Below are positions 17,857 through 26,439 of a stretch of 64,000 nucleotides of DNA, in pieces. Position 1 is the first letter of the stretch. Every line of letters begins with the position of its first letter. The notes under the pieces were generated by a model, which was not told the origin of the DNA, searched no databases, and saw nothing but the letters and a program-made list of their open reading frames with translations. This stretch comes from Croceibacterium mercuriale (GTDB lineage Bacteria; Pseudomonadota; Alphaproteobacteria; Sphingomonadales; Sphingomonadaceae): the NCBI RefSeq assembly GCF_000802385.1, contig NZ_JTDN01000001.1, positions 379,501-443,500 of the forward strand. The letters are read 5' to 3'. The position numbers were made by a program, and so were the translations under genes.

Positions 17857-19332
17857 ATGAATGAGCAGGGGAAGCTGCCGATGCAACGGCGGTCGGTGCT
17901 GGGCGGGCTGGCGGCGGGGACGGTCCTGGCGGCTGCGGCGGAGGCGATGCCGGCCAGCGCCGCGGGCGGGGCAGGGCAGCGCAAGCGCTATGCCTCCGTC
18001 GGTGTCGGCAGCCGCAACCGCATGTACCAGCAGGCCATCTGGGGCCCGCACAAGGCACATGCCGAACTGGTCGCGGTGGTCGACACCAATCCCGGCCGGC
18101 TCGCGCTGGTCGGGCGCAGCGCGGCGGAAGCGGGGGCGGCGGCGCCCCGGTCCTATCTGGCGAGCGAGTTCGATCAGATGATCCGCGAGCAGAAGCCGGA
18201 CGTGATCATCGTCACCACCCCGGATGCGCTGCATGACGAGTACCTTGTCCGTGCCCTGGAGGCGGGGTGCGATGTCGTGACCGAGAAGCCGATGACCACC
18301 ACCGCGGCCAAGGCGCAGCGCATCCTGGATGCGGTGCAGCGGTCCGGCCGGCACATCCGCGTCACGCACAATTACCGCTACGCCCCCTACCGCAGCCAGG
18401 TGAAGGAGCTGCTGATGGCGAACGAGATCGGCGATGTGCTGTCGGTCGATTTCCAGTGGCTGCTCAACACCACGCACGGCGCCGACTACTTCCGCCGCTG
18501 GCATTCGCAGAAGGAAATCTCGGGCGGGCTGATGATCCACAAGGCCAGCCACCATTTCGATCTGGTCAACTGGTGGCTGTCCGACATGCCGGTGGAGGTG
18601 CAGGCGGTCGGCAAGCGGGAGTTCTACACCCCCGCAATGGCGCGCCGGTTCGGCCTGGATGGTCCGCACGAACGATGCCACACCTGCCCGGAGAAGGCGA
18701 AATGCACCTTCTTCTTCGACCTGGAGGGCGATCCGGCGCTGAAGGCCATGTACCTCGATCAGGAACGGTATGACGGTTATCATCGCGACCAGTGCGTGTG
18801 GCGGCCGACGATCGACATCGAGGACACCATGCACGTCACCGTCCGTTACGGTGGCGGCACCACGCTGAACTACAGCCTGAACGCCTTCAATGCCTGGGAG
18901 GGCTACACGATCGCCTTCAACGGCACGAAGGGGCGGCTGGAGCATGTGGTGATCGAGCAGGCGGGAATATCGGGGCTGAACGGTAGCAGCATGGGCGATG
19001 CGATCCAGACCCGGATCATCCCCATGCGCGGCGATCCGCGCGACATCACGCCGGCCGTCGGCACCGGCGGACATGGTGGCGGCGACACGCTGATGCTGGC
19101 CGAGATCTTCGATCCGAATGTCACCGCCGACCCGTTGCTGCGGCTTGCCGACGAACGGGCGGGTTCGGCGGCGATCCTGATCGGCGTCGCGGCGAACCAG
19201 TGTTTCGAGACCAACCGGCCGGTACGCATCGCGGATCTGGTCACCGGGCTGGATGCGCCGGAGATGCCGCCAATGCCGACGCACACCCAGGATGTGCCGA
19301 TGCCGCCACGGCCCCGCCCACGCAGCGCCTGA
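17857..19332 (+). CDS. Tat-exported Gfo/Idh/MocA family oxidoreductase
   Basis: This 491-residue protein has MQRRSVLGGLAAGTVLAAAA at residues 9-28, a twin-arginine signal, so the folded enzyme with its cofactor would be exported. It then shows the Rossmann start ASVGVGSRNRMYQQAI, the EKPMT motif conserved in the family, and the substrate-side motif GGLMIHKASHHFDLVNWWL. A cysteine cluster CHTCPEKAKC plus a later Cys in RDQCVW is seen in a subset of the family and may bind metal. It ends in a low-complexity P/R-rich tail. By analogy with glucose-fructose oxidoreductase, which is also Tat-exported with bound NADP, it probably oxidises or epimerises a sugar or uronic acid in the periplasm. The ATG at 17857 has GGGAGAGG upstream. 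Confidence 0.88.
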   Translation: MNEQGKLPMQRRSVLGGLAAGTVLAAAAEAMPASAAGGAGQRKRYASVGVGSRNRMYQQAIWGPHKAHAELVAVVDTNPGRLALVGRSAAEAGAAAPRSYLASEFDQMIREQKPDVIIVTTPDALHDEYLVRALEAGCDVVTEKPMTTTAAKAQRILDAVQRSGRHIRVTHNYRYAPYRSQVKELLMANEIGDVLSVDFQWLLNTTHGADYFRRWHSQKEISGGLMIHKASHHFDLVNWWLSDMPVEVQAVGKREFYTPAMARRFGLDGPHERCHTCPEKAKCTFFFDLEGDPALKAMYLDQERYDGYHRDQCVWRPTIDIEDTMHVTVRYGGGTTLNYSLNAFNAWEGYTIAFNGTKGRLEHVVIEQAGISGLNGSSMGDAIQTRIIPMRGDPRDITPAVGTGGHGGGDTLMLAEIFDPNVTADPLLRLADERAGSAAILIGVAANQCFETNRPVRIADLVTGLDAPEMPPMPTHTQDVPMPPRPRPRSA

Positions 19333-19364
19333 TCCGTGCTGCGGAGCGGCCCCTTGGCGCTGGG

Positions 19365-20954
19365 CTATTGCGGCCGCTCGACCCGGAAGAAATCGACATC
19401 AACCAGCCCGGCGGCTTCCTGCCCATGCGTGTAGGTGAACAGCGCCGGGCGGGAGCCGCGCCACCACGAGAACTGCGACAGTTCCAGCACCGCCCCGAAC
19501 GGCTCGAACCGTGCGCCGTCCGCGCTCCAGCTGTAATGGGCGCGCTGGTCCGGTCCAACGTCGGCCCGTAGCCAGACCTGGTGCGGCAGCGGCGGGCCGA
19601 GCGTCTCCTGCCCTTCGCTGGCAAAGGCGAGGCGGGTGGTTCCCCCCTCGCGCACCGCGCCGACCCACGATGGGCGCACGCCGAACAGCGCCAGACCAGC
19701 GCGCTGGCCATCGGCCATCTGCGACAGGTCCACCGCCGCTGTCATCACCATGCGCGGCCCGACCAGCATCTGCGTCAGCGTGTTGCGTGCGGTGACCAGG
19801 TGCCGGGCCGGGGCGGCGCGCAGCCGCATGTGGCCGGGCCGTTCCGTCAGGCTCCACCGGTCGTCATCGGGATTGTGGTTCCATTGCCATTGCAGGCCGA
19901 GCTGCCGGTCGGAAAACTCGTCCTCCGCCTGCATGGTGAAGCGCGGGGCGTCCGGCGCCGTAATTGGCGCGGCGTGGCGGGACACCGGCGTACCGGCGAT
20001 GGCGCCCGGCGCAGCGTCGCCCATCACCGGCCAGCCATCCTGCCAGCGGACCGGCTGCAGGTGCGTGATCCGGCCGAAGGCGCCGGTGGAATTGAAGTGC
20101 GCAAACCAGCCCTGGCCCGCTGCATCCTCGACATAGCCACCCTGATGCGGCCCCCTGATGGTGTCGGTCGGCAGCAGCACGTCGCGCCATTCGTAAGGGC
20201 CGGTAATGCTGCGTGCCCGCCCCACTGCCTGCGGACCGGTGGACACGCCGCCGATCGGCGCGAAGATGTAGTACCAGCCATCCCGCTTGTAGAGCTTGGG
20301 CCCTTCCAGAACGGGCAACCGCGCCTTGTCCTCCGCCACCACGATGCCTTCGTCCAGCACGCGCGTGCCGTCCGGCGCCATGCGGTGCAGGATCAGCGGC
20401 CCTGCGCCGACCTTGCCGTGGATCAGCCAGGCGGTGCCGTCATCGTCCCAGAAGGGGCAGGGATCCTCCAGGCCCGGTTCCGCCTTCACCGCAACGGGTG
20501 CGCTCCATGGGCCGGCAGGATCGCTCGCCTGCATCATGAAGATGCCTTCGTCCGGCGTCGCGACATAGACCCAGAACTTTCCGGCATGATGGCGGATCGC
20601 CGGGGCCCACGGACCGCTGGCATATTTGGTGCCGCCGATCGGCTTGGAAATGGCATCGGTCAGCGTATGCGGCCCGGGCATGTCGTAGAGCGGGCCGAAC
20701 GGCAGGCGCGGCAGCACATGACCGATGATCCGCCAGCTGATCAGGTCCGCCGATTCCAGCACCGGCAAGCCGGGTGACAGGTGGAAGGAGGAGGACACCA
20801 TGTAGTACCGGTCGCCCACCCGGATCACGTCGGGGTCCGAGTAGTCGGCCCATAATATCGGATTGGTGTAGGTGGCGGGCGCAGCGTCCTGCGCCTGTGC
20901 CGGGGCGGATAGCAGGGCGAGCGGGACCGAGAGCCGCAGCAAGGCACGCAACAT
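19365..20954 (-). CDS. GH43 glycosidase (arabinosidase/xylosidase type) with C-terminal sandwich domain
   Basis: This 529-residue exported enzyme has a signal peptide ending APAQAQ. The five-bladed propeller begins YTNPILWADYSDPDVIRVGD, where the Asp of SDPDV is the predicted catalytic base. SGPWAPAIRHHAGKFWVY, LEDPCPFWDDDGTAWLIHG (pKa-modulating Asp) and LEGPKLYKRDGWYYIFAP (acid Glu) follow in the family order. After about residue 320 comes a concanavalin-like C-terminal domain (QLGLQWQWNHNPDDDRWSL onward), as in GH43 beta-xylosidases. It would remove arabinose or xylose side chains from pectin or hemicellulose. GGGAGAGAGAT precedes the ATG. It converges with the Gfo/Idh/MocA gene and diverges from the gene at 21047, 92 bases away. 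Confidence 0.9.
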   Translation of the reverse strand: MLRALLRLSVPLALLSAPAQAQDAAPATYTNPILWADYSDPDVIRVGDRYYMVSSSFHLSPGLPVLESADLISWRIIGHVLPRLPFGPLYDMPGPHTLTDAISKPIGGTKYASGPWAPAIRHHAGKFWVYVATPDEGIFMMQASDPAGPWSAPVAVKAEPGLEDPCPFWDDDGTAWLIHGKVGAGPLILHRMAPDGTRVLDEGIVVAEDKARLPVLEGPKLYKRDGWYYIFAPIGGVSTGPQAVGRARSITGPYEWRDVLLPTDTIRGPHQGGYVEDAAGQGWFAHFNSTGAFGRITHLQPVRWQDGWPVMGDAAPGAIAGTPVSRHAAPITAPDAPRFTMQAEDEFSDRQLGLQWQWNHNPDDDRWSLTERPGHMRLRAAPARHLVTARNTLTQMLVGPRMVMTAAVDLSQMADGQRAGLALFGVRPSWVGAVREGGTTRLAFASEGQETLGPPLPHQVWLRADVGPDQRAHYSWSADGARFEPFGAVLELSQFSWWRGSRPALFTYTHGQEAAGLVDVDFFRVERPQ

Positions 20955-21046
20955 ATCTCTCTCCCGGACCGAATGCTTTTCACATTATCGGCCGAAAGGC
21001 TAAGTTGCAGGGGCACGGCCGTCAACGGCAGGCAGGAGGGATCCGG

Positions 21047-23248
21047 ATGTTGCGGGCAGTGCTGGCGGGCGTGATCGTATGGCTGGCGGCGGCAGGCCCC
21101 ATGCCGGCGGCGGCGCAGCCGATCGACCGGCAGGCGCTGGTGGCCCGGCACGACGTGCGGCTGGATGCGGTCGATCCCCATGCGCCGGTGATGCTGGGCA
21201 ACGGGGATCTGGGGTTCACCGCCGACATCACCGGCCTGCAGACCTTTCCCGAAGCCTACGCCCCGCAATCTCCGTTGCTGACCATGGCGCAGTGGGCCTG
21301 GCACAACCATCCGAACCCGGCCGGCTGGACCTTGGCCGACGGGGAAACGGACGTGCCGGTGCCGGGGCGGGGACGGCAGCCTTATGCCTGGTTCGACGAT
21401 TTCACTCTGCTGGAGACGCGCCCGGCCTTGCGCTGGCTGCGGGAGAACCCGCATCGCTTCTCCCTCGCCCGCATCGCCTTGCAGCTGCGCCATGCGGACG
21501 GCAGGCCGGCAACGCTGGCGGAGCTGGCTGACACCGACCAGCGGCTGGACCTGTGGCGCGGCGTGCTGGTCAGCCGCTTCCGCTTCGACGGGCAGCCGGT
21601 GGTGGTGGAAACGCGCGTCGCCGCGGGCGAGGACACGGTGCTGGTGGATGTCCGTTCTCCCCTGATCGCCAGCGGGCGACTGGCGGTGACGGTCGGCTAT
21701 CCGGGTGTCGGCCGCAGCATCAACCCCGACCCGTCCGACTGGTCGAACCCGCAGGCGCATCGCACCGAAGTGGTCGGCACCATGCCCGGCGCCGTACTGC
21801 TGCGCCGGACGATCGACGATACGGTCATCCATGCGGCGATCCGCACCATGGACGGCAGCGTGGCGCAGACAGGTGCCCACGCCTTCCGCATCGACGGACA
21901 GGGCGAGCGGCTGGCCGCCGCCATCGGTTTCGGCCGCGCACCGTTCCTGCCCGCACCCAATGCGGACGCGGCGGACGCGGCGGACGAGGGGTGGCGCGAT
22001 TACTGGCGCAGCGGCGGCATGATCGACTTCGCCGGCAGCACCGATGCCCGCGCGGCGGAACTGGAGCGGCGGGTGGTGCTGTCGCAGTATCTCGCCAGGG
22101 TGAACCAGGCCGGTGCGCTTCCGCCACAGGAGGAGGGGCTGTTCTCCAACAGCTGGAACGGCAAGTTCCATGGCGAGATGGTGCCGTGGCATGCAGCGCA
22201 CTGGGCCAGCTGGGGGCGGCCGGAGCATCTGCGGCGCATGATGGGCTGGTATCGGGAGCATCTGCCGCAAGCGCTGGCAAGGGCACGGCAGCATGGGCTC
22301 ACGGGGGCGTGGTGGCCCAAGATGACCGGGCCGGAAGGGCGCGAGAGCCCGAGCCCGATCAATCCCTTCATCATGTGGCAGCAGCCGCATCCGATCTTCC
22401 TGGCCGAACTGCTGCGCCGCGCAGATCCGTCCTCCGTCGCGACCCATGCCGAACTGGTGGAGGAAACCGCCCGGCTGCTCGCCAGTTGGCCGCACGCTGC
22501 GGCGGACGGCAGCCGCACCCTGGGCCCGCCGATCGTGCCGGTGCAGGAGAACCACGATCCGCTGACGACACGCGACCCGGCGTTCGAGCTGGAATATTAC
22601 CGCTGGGCGCTGCAGGTCGCGCAGGACTGGCGCGTCCGGGCCGGGTTGCCGCGCGATGCGGAGTGGGATCAGGTGATCGCCGGTCTGCCCGCGCCTGAGC
22701 AGGCCGATGGCCTGTACCTGCCGGTGGCAGGCGCGACGGATTTCTGGCCGGCCACGCTGGGCCGGTGCCGCGGCGATGCGACGGGGGAGGGCTGCCTCAA
22801 CCGCGACCATCCGTCCTTCCTGATGGCGTATGGCTACATTCCCGGCGCCGCCATCGATCCGGCGGCGATGCGGCGTACCCTGGCGGCGACGGAGGCAGGG
22901 TGGGACTTGCGCCAGCTATGGGGCTGGGACTACCCGATGGTGGCCATGACCGCTGCCCGGCTGGGTGACGCGGCCGGAGCGGTGGACTGGCTGTTCGCCG
23001 ACCAAGCCAACAATCGCTGGGGCCGGACCGGGATGACGCCGCGCAACGAACTGCATGCTGGCGAGCCGGGCGGTGCTGACGGACAAGAATATCGCCGCAT
23101 TGCCGATACCTACTTTCCGTCGAACGGCGCGCTGCTGCTGGCGGTGGGGATGATGGCGGCGGGCTGGGACGGGGCGACCGGACCGGCACCGGGCTTCCCG
23201 CAGGAGGGCTGGACAGTGCGCAGCGAGGGAATATTGCCGCTGCCCTGA
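21047..23248 (+). CDS. Exported six-hairpin-type glycosidase-like protein, family not recognised
   Basis: This 733-residue protein has a signal peptide ending MPAAAQP. It contains APVMLGNGDLGFTADITGLQ near residue 45, a beta-rich N-terminal half, and from about residue 330 a helical region with LFSNSWNGKFHGEMVPWHAA at about 365 and PHPIFLAELLRRADPS and EYYRWALQVAQDWR further on. This arrangement (N-terminal supersandwich, then an (alpha/alpha)6 barrel with conserved W, H, E and D) is that of GH65/GH95-like enzymes. I cannot assign it to a numbered family with confidence. CAGGAGGG precedes the ATG. It lies between GH43 and the TBDR-GH28 pair, so a role in pectin or rhamnogalacturonan side-chain removal is a reasonable inference. 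Confidence 0.75.
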   Translation: MLRAVLAGVIVWLAAAGPMPAAAQPIDRQALVARHDVRLDAVDPHAPVMLGNGDLGFTADITGLQTFPEAYAPQSPLLTMAQWAWHNHPNPAGWTLADGETDVPVPGRGRQPYAWFDDFTLLETRPALRWLRENPHRFSLARIALQLRHADGRPATLAELADTDQRLDLWRGVLVSRFRFDGQPVVVETRVAAGEDTVLVDVRSPLIASGRLAVTVGYPGVGRSINPDPSDWSNPQAHRTEVVGTMPGAVLLRRTIDDTVIHAAIRTMDGSVAQTGAHAFRIDGQGERLAAAIGFGRAPFLPAPNADAADAADEGWRDYWRSGGMIDFAGSTDARAAELERRVVLSQYLARVNQAGALPPQEEGLFSNSWNGKFHGEMVPWHAAHWASWGRPEHLRRMMGWYREHLPQALARARQHGLTGAWWPKMTGPEGRESPSPINPFIMWQQPHPIFLAELLRRADPSSVATHAELVEETARLLASWPHAAADGSRTLGPPIVPVQENHDPLTTRDPAFELEYYRWALQVAQDWRVRAGLPRDAEWDQVIAGLPAPEQADGLYLPVAGATDFWPATLGRCRGDATGEGCLNRDHPSFLMAYGYIPGAAIDPAAMRRTLAATEAGWDLRQLWGWDYPMVAMTAARLGDAAGAVDWLFADQANNRWGRTGMTPRNELHAGEPGGADGQEYRRIADTYFPSNGALLLAVGMMAAGWDGATGPAPGFPQEGWTVRSEGILPLP

Positions 23249-23254
23249 AGTAGA

Positions 23255-23284
23255 TTGACGCCGATGTGCCAATCTCTGTATGCT
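23255..23284 (+). promoter_or_regulatory. Sigma70-like promoter for the TBDR-GH28 pair
   Basis: TTGACG (23255-23260) and TATGCT (23279-23284) are separated by 18 bases. Transcription would start near 23291, about 65 bases before the TBDR start codon and just upstream of the LacI-type operator. Confidence 0.55.
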
Positions 23285-23317
23285 GATTCCACAATGTAGA
23301 ACACCTGCAGGCGTTTT

Positions 23318-23331
23318 TGTTAACGCTAACA
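23318..23331. promoter_or_regulatory. LacI-family type operator upstream of TBDR-GH28
   Basis: TGTTAACGCTAACA is an inverted repeat with arms TGTTA and TAACA around a central ACGC. It matches the general TGTTA-N4-TAACA form of many LacI-family regulators of sugar catabolism. It sits 27-40 bases before the ATG and downstream of the predicted promoter, which suits repression. I found no second copy in the other intergenic regions of the window and no lacI-type gene. Confidence 0.6.
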
Positions 23332-23357
23332 ACTTGGTGTCACACGGGGAGAGACTT

Positions 23358-26300
23358 ATGGCTTCGCGCATCGCACTGCGTTCGGTACTGCTTGGCGGTT
23401 CCATGTTGCTCGCACTGGCGCAGCCCGCCATCGCACAGCAGGCACAACCCGGCGATGGCGCGAATGTCGAAGAAGCCGAGACGAGCATCGTCGTCACGGG
23501 GTCACGCATCGCCCGCACCGGCTTCGACTCGCCGACGCCGGTCGCCGTGGTGGACCAGACGCAGATCAAGCTGGCGGGCAACGTGAACATCGAACGCACG
23601 CTGGTACAGTTGCCGCAAGCGGTCGGGTCACAGCTGGGCAACGCCTTCAGCAACACGGTGCCGGGCGGCATTGCGGACGTGAACCTGCGCGGGTTCGGGT
23701 CGCAGCGGAACCTGGTGCTGGTGAACGGCCGCCGCTTCGCCATCTACGGGCCGGAGCAGGTGGTCGACCTCAACACCATCCCCACCACCCTGATCGCCCG
23801 GACGGAGATCGTCACCGGCGGTTCCTCCGCCGTCTATGGCTCGGACGCGATCACCGGCGTCGTCAACTTCATCATCCGCGACGATTTCGAAGGTGTGGAG
23901 GGGCGGGGGCAGATCAACATCGACCATCCCACCGGCACGCCGGTCGTCAACCTGGACCTGACGGTCGGCGGCAACTTTGCGGGCGGGCGCGGCAATCTGG
24001 TGGTGTCGGGCAACTACCTCGATCGCGGATCGATAACGCGCGGCGAGCGTGGCAGCTTCGCCTTCGACTCGCTGAACGATGGTTGCACCGTGCCGGGCAG
24101 CGGCACCGCCAGCAGCGCGGGCACGCCGTTCACCCCGGCGGGCGGGCTGGGCTGCGTGGCCGGCGGCGGCGAGCCGGGCTTCATCCGCGGCGGCAGCGGC
24201 GACATTCCCAATGGCCGCTTCTCCGGCATCCCGGCGTTCGGCGGCGTCAATGCCGCGCTCAACACGGCCTATGCCGCCGCTGGCCTGTCGGCGCTGGGCA
24301 GCCGCGGCTTCACCTTCGACGACGCCGGCACGGCTGCGCGACCGGCGCTGACCCCGCAGGACGATTTCAACCTCGGGCCGGACAACTACCTGCGCCAGCC
24401 GCAGCGCCGCTGGATGATCAACAGCTTCGGCCATTACGACTTCACCGACAACATCACCGGCTACCTGGAACTGCACTATTCCAACAACGAGGTGTCCGCC
24501 CGGCTTGCGCCCACGAATGTCGGTTCGCCCACGCTGTTCGACGTCAACAATCCCTATCTGTCGGCGCCGTTACAGGGCGTGCTGCGCCAGCTCGACCTGG
24601 CGGAGACCGGGCGGATCAACGTGACTACCGGCACGGCGACCCGCAGCACCACGCCGGGCGACGGGCTGGCGGTGATCACCGCCGGCCGCCGCTATGTCGA
24701 GGTCGGTCCGCGCATGGCGACGGAGCGGCGCAACGTCTTCCGCGTGGCGGCAGGCCTGCGCGGCGATCTGGGTTCGCTGAGCGAAGGCTTCGGTACCGAT
24801 CTGCGTTATGACATCTACTATACCTACAGTCGCAGCGAGGGCACTCTGCTGCTGGAGAACGCCCTGTCGCGCAGCCGGCTGCAGGCGGCGCTGCTGTCGC
24901 AGGGCGGCGCGGCGCCGGTGTGCAACATCTTCGGCCAGAACATCGACGAGGCCTGCCGCAGCGCCATCGCCATCACCGCCAGCAACAGCACAGTGGCGAC
25001 CCAGCAGGTCGCGCAGGCGAGCCTGACCGGCACCGCGGTGGAGCTGCCCGCAGGACCGCTGGGCTTCTCCCTTGGCGCGGAATGGCGCGATACCTCCACC
25101 CGGTTCGTGCCGGACAATTTCCTGGGATCCGGCGACGTCGCCGGCTTCAATCCCGGCCTGCCCACCAGCGGCAGCGTCGGCGTGACGGAGATATTCGGCG
25201 AGCTGCGCGTGCCGCTGATCGCCGATGTGCCGTTCATCGACAGCCTGACCGCAAACGGCGCGTTCCGCTATTCCAGCTACGATCTGGACGGTGTCGGCGG
25301 CGTGTGGACCTATCTGGGCGGGCTGGAATGGCAGCCGGTGCGCGACGTCATGCTGCGCGGCCAGTATCAGCGGGCGATCCGCGCGCCGAATGTGGGCGAG
25401 CTGTTCGGGGGCCGCAACCGCGTGGTCGGCGCGGCCAACGATCCGTGCTCCAGCCGCGGCAACTCCAGCGAGCGGACTGACGCGGTGCGCCAGCTGTGCA
25501 TCGCCACCGGCGTGCCGGCAGGCCTGGTGTTCGGTGCCGGGGTGCAGCCCAACAACATCTTCCCGGCCGATTTCGGAGGCAATCCCGATCTGCAGGAGGA
25601 GGTGTCCGACACCTGGACCGGCGGTATCGTGGTCACGCCGCGCTTCGCCCCGGGCCTGTTCTTCAGCGCGGATTATTTCGACATCACCCTGGACGGGGCC
25701 ATCGCGCCGCTGGGCGGCAATGCACAGAACGCGCTGAACCTGTGCTACCTGGTGATCCAGGATGCGGGCAGCGAGTTCTGCCAGGCGGTGCAGCGCAATC
25801 CGCAATCGGGGGAGATCAACGATCCCTATGCCCTGCAGGTGCTCAATGCCAATACCGGCCGCCTGCACACCAGCGGCGTGGACCTGGCGGCACGCTACAG
25901 CACCGATCTGGGCTTTGGCTTTCCCGCGCTGGGCACCACGAGCCGGCTCGATCTCGCCAGCAACTTCACCTGGCTGCAGGATTTTGACGTTACCCCGGTT
26001 GCCGCCTTCCCCGACATCATCAATCAGTGCGCCGGATCGTTCGGGCCGAACTGCGGCCAGCCGCTGCCACGCTGGCGCGGGACCACCCGCGCGACCTGGA
26101 CGGTGGGGGAGGTCGCGCTCAGCCTGCGGCACCGCTATCTGGGACCGGTGGTGACCGACCGCTACATCGTGCCGTTGCGGCAGGGATCGGCGACCACGCC
26201 GCAGCTGGGGAACATCGCCTATCCCCGCCTGCCGGCGCAGCATTATGTCGACCTGTCGTTCAACTGGACCCCGGCGGAGCGGTTCGAGCTGTTCGGCGGC

Positions 26301-26423
26301 GCCAACAACTTGTTCAACAACAACCCGCCGATCACCACGCAAGGACCGAACAGCAATACCTGGGCCGCGACCTATGACGTGCTGGGGGTGGAGTTCTTCC
26401 TCGGCGCGACGCTGCGGTTCTGA
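23358..26423 (+). CDS. TonB-dependent receptor (sphingomonad plug type SIVVTGSRIARTGFD)
   Basis: This 1021-residue receptor has the ATG at 23358 after GGGGAGAG and a signal peptide ending PAIAQQ. The plug contains SIVVTGSRIARTGFDSPTPV, RGFGSQRNLVLVNGRRFAIY and TGGSSAVYGSDAITGVVNF. The barrel ends VEFFLGATLRF with terminal phenylalanine. This plug type (also at 38799-41816) differs from the Xanthomonas/Caulobacter plug of the receptors at 514, 13279 and 50928. GH28 follows 16 bases after its stop, so receptor and enzyme form one unit controlled by the promoter and LacI-type operator upstream. The likely ligand is an oligogalacturonide or rhamnogalacturonan fragment, by inference. Confidence 0.92.
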   Translation: MASRIALRSVLLGGSMLLALAQPAIAQQAQPGDGANVEEAETSIVVTGSRIARTGFDSPTPVAVVDQTQIKLAGNVNIERTLVQLPQAVGSQLGNAFSNTVPGGIADVNLRGFGSQRNLVLVNGRRFAIYGPEQVVDLNTIPTTLIARTEIVTGGSSAVYGSDAITGVVNFIIRDDFEGVEGRGQINIDHPTGTPVVNLDLTVGGNFAGGRGNLVVSGNYLDRGSITRGERGSFAFDSLNDGCTVPGSGTASSAGTPFTPAGGLGCVAGGGEPGFIRGGSGDIPNGRFSGIPAFGGVNAALNTAYAAAGLSALGSRGFTFDDAGTAARPALTPQDDFNLGPDNYLRQPQRRWMINSFGHYDFTDNITGYLELHYSNNEVSARLAPTNVGSPTLFDVNNPYLSAPLQGVLRQLDLAETGRINVTTGTATRSTTPGDGLAVITAGRRYVEVGPRMATERRNVFRVAAGLRGDLGSLSEGFGTDLRYDIYYTYSRSEGTLLLENALSRSRLQAALLSQGGAAPVCNIFGQNIDEACRSAIAITASNSTVATQQVAQASLTGTAVELPAGPLGFSLGAEWRDTSTRFVPDNFLGSGDVAGFNPGLPTSGSVGVTEIFGELRVPLIADVPFIDSLTANGAFRYSSYDLDGVGGVWTYLGGLEWQPVRDVMLRGQYQRAIRAPNVGELFGGRNRVVGAANDPCSSRGNSSERTDAVRQLCIATGVPAGLVFGAGVQPNNIFPADFGGNPDLQEEVSDTWTGGIVVTPRFAPGLFFSADYFDITLDGAIAPLGGNAQNALNLCYLVIQDAGSEFCQAVQRNPQSGEINDPYALQVLNANTGRLHTSGVDLAARYSTDLGFGFPALGTTSRLDLASNFTWLQDFDVTPVAAFPDIINQCAGSFGPNCGQPLPRWRGTTRATWTVGEVALSLRHRYLGPVVTDRYIVPLRQGSATTPQLGNIAYPRLPAQHYVDLSFNWTPAERFELFGGANNLFNNNPPITTQGPNSNTWAATYDVLGVEFFLGATLRF

Positions 26424-26439
26424 TCGGGGAGACGGGTTC

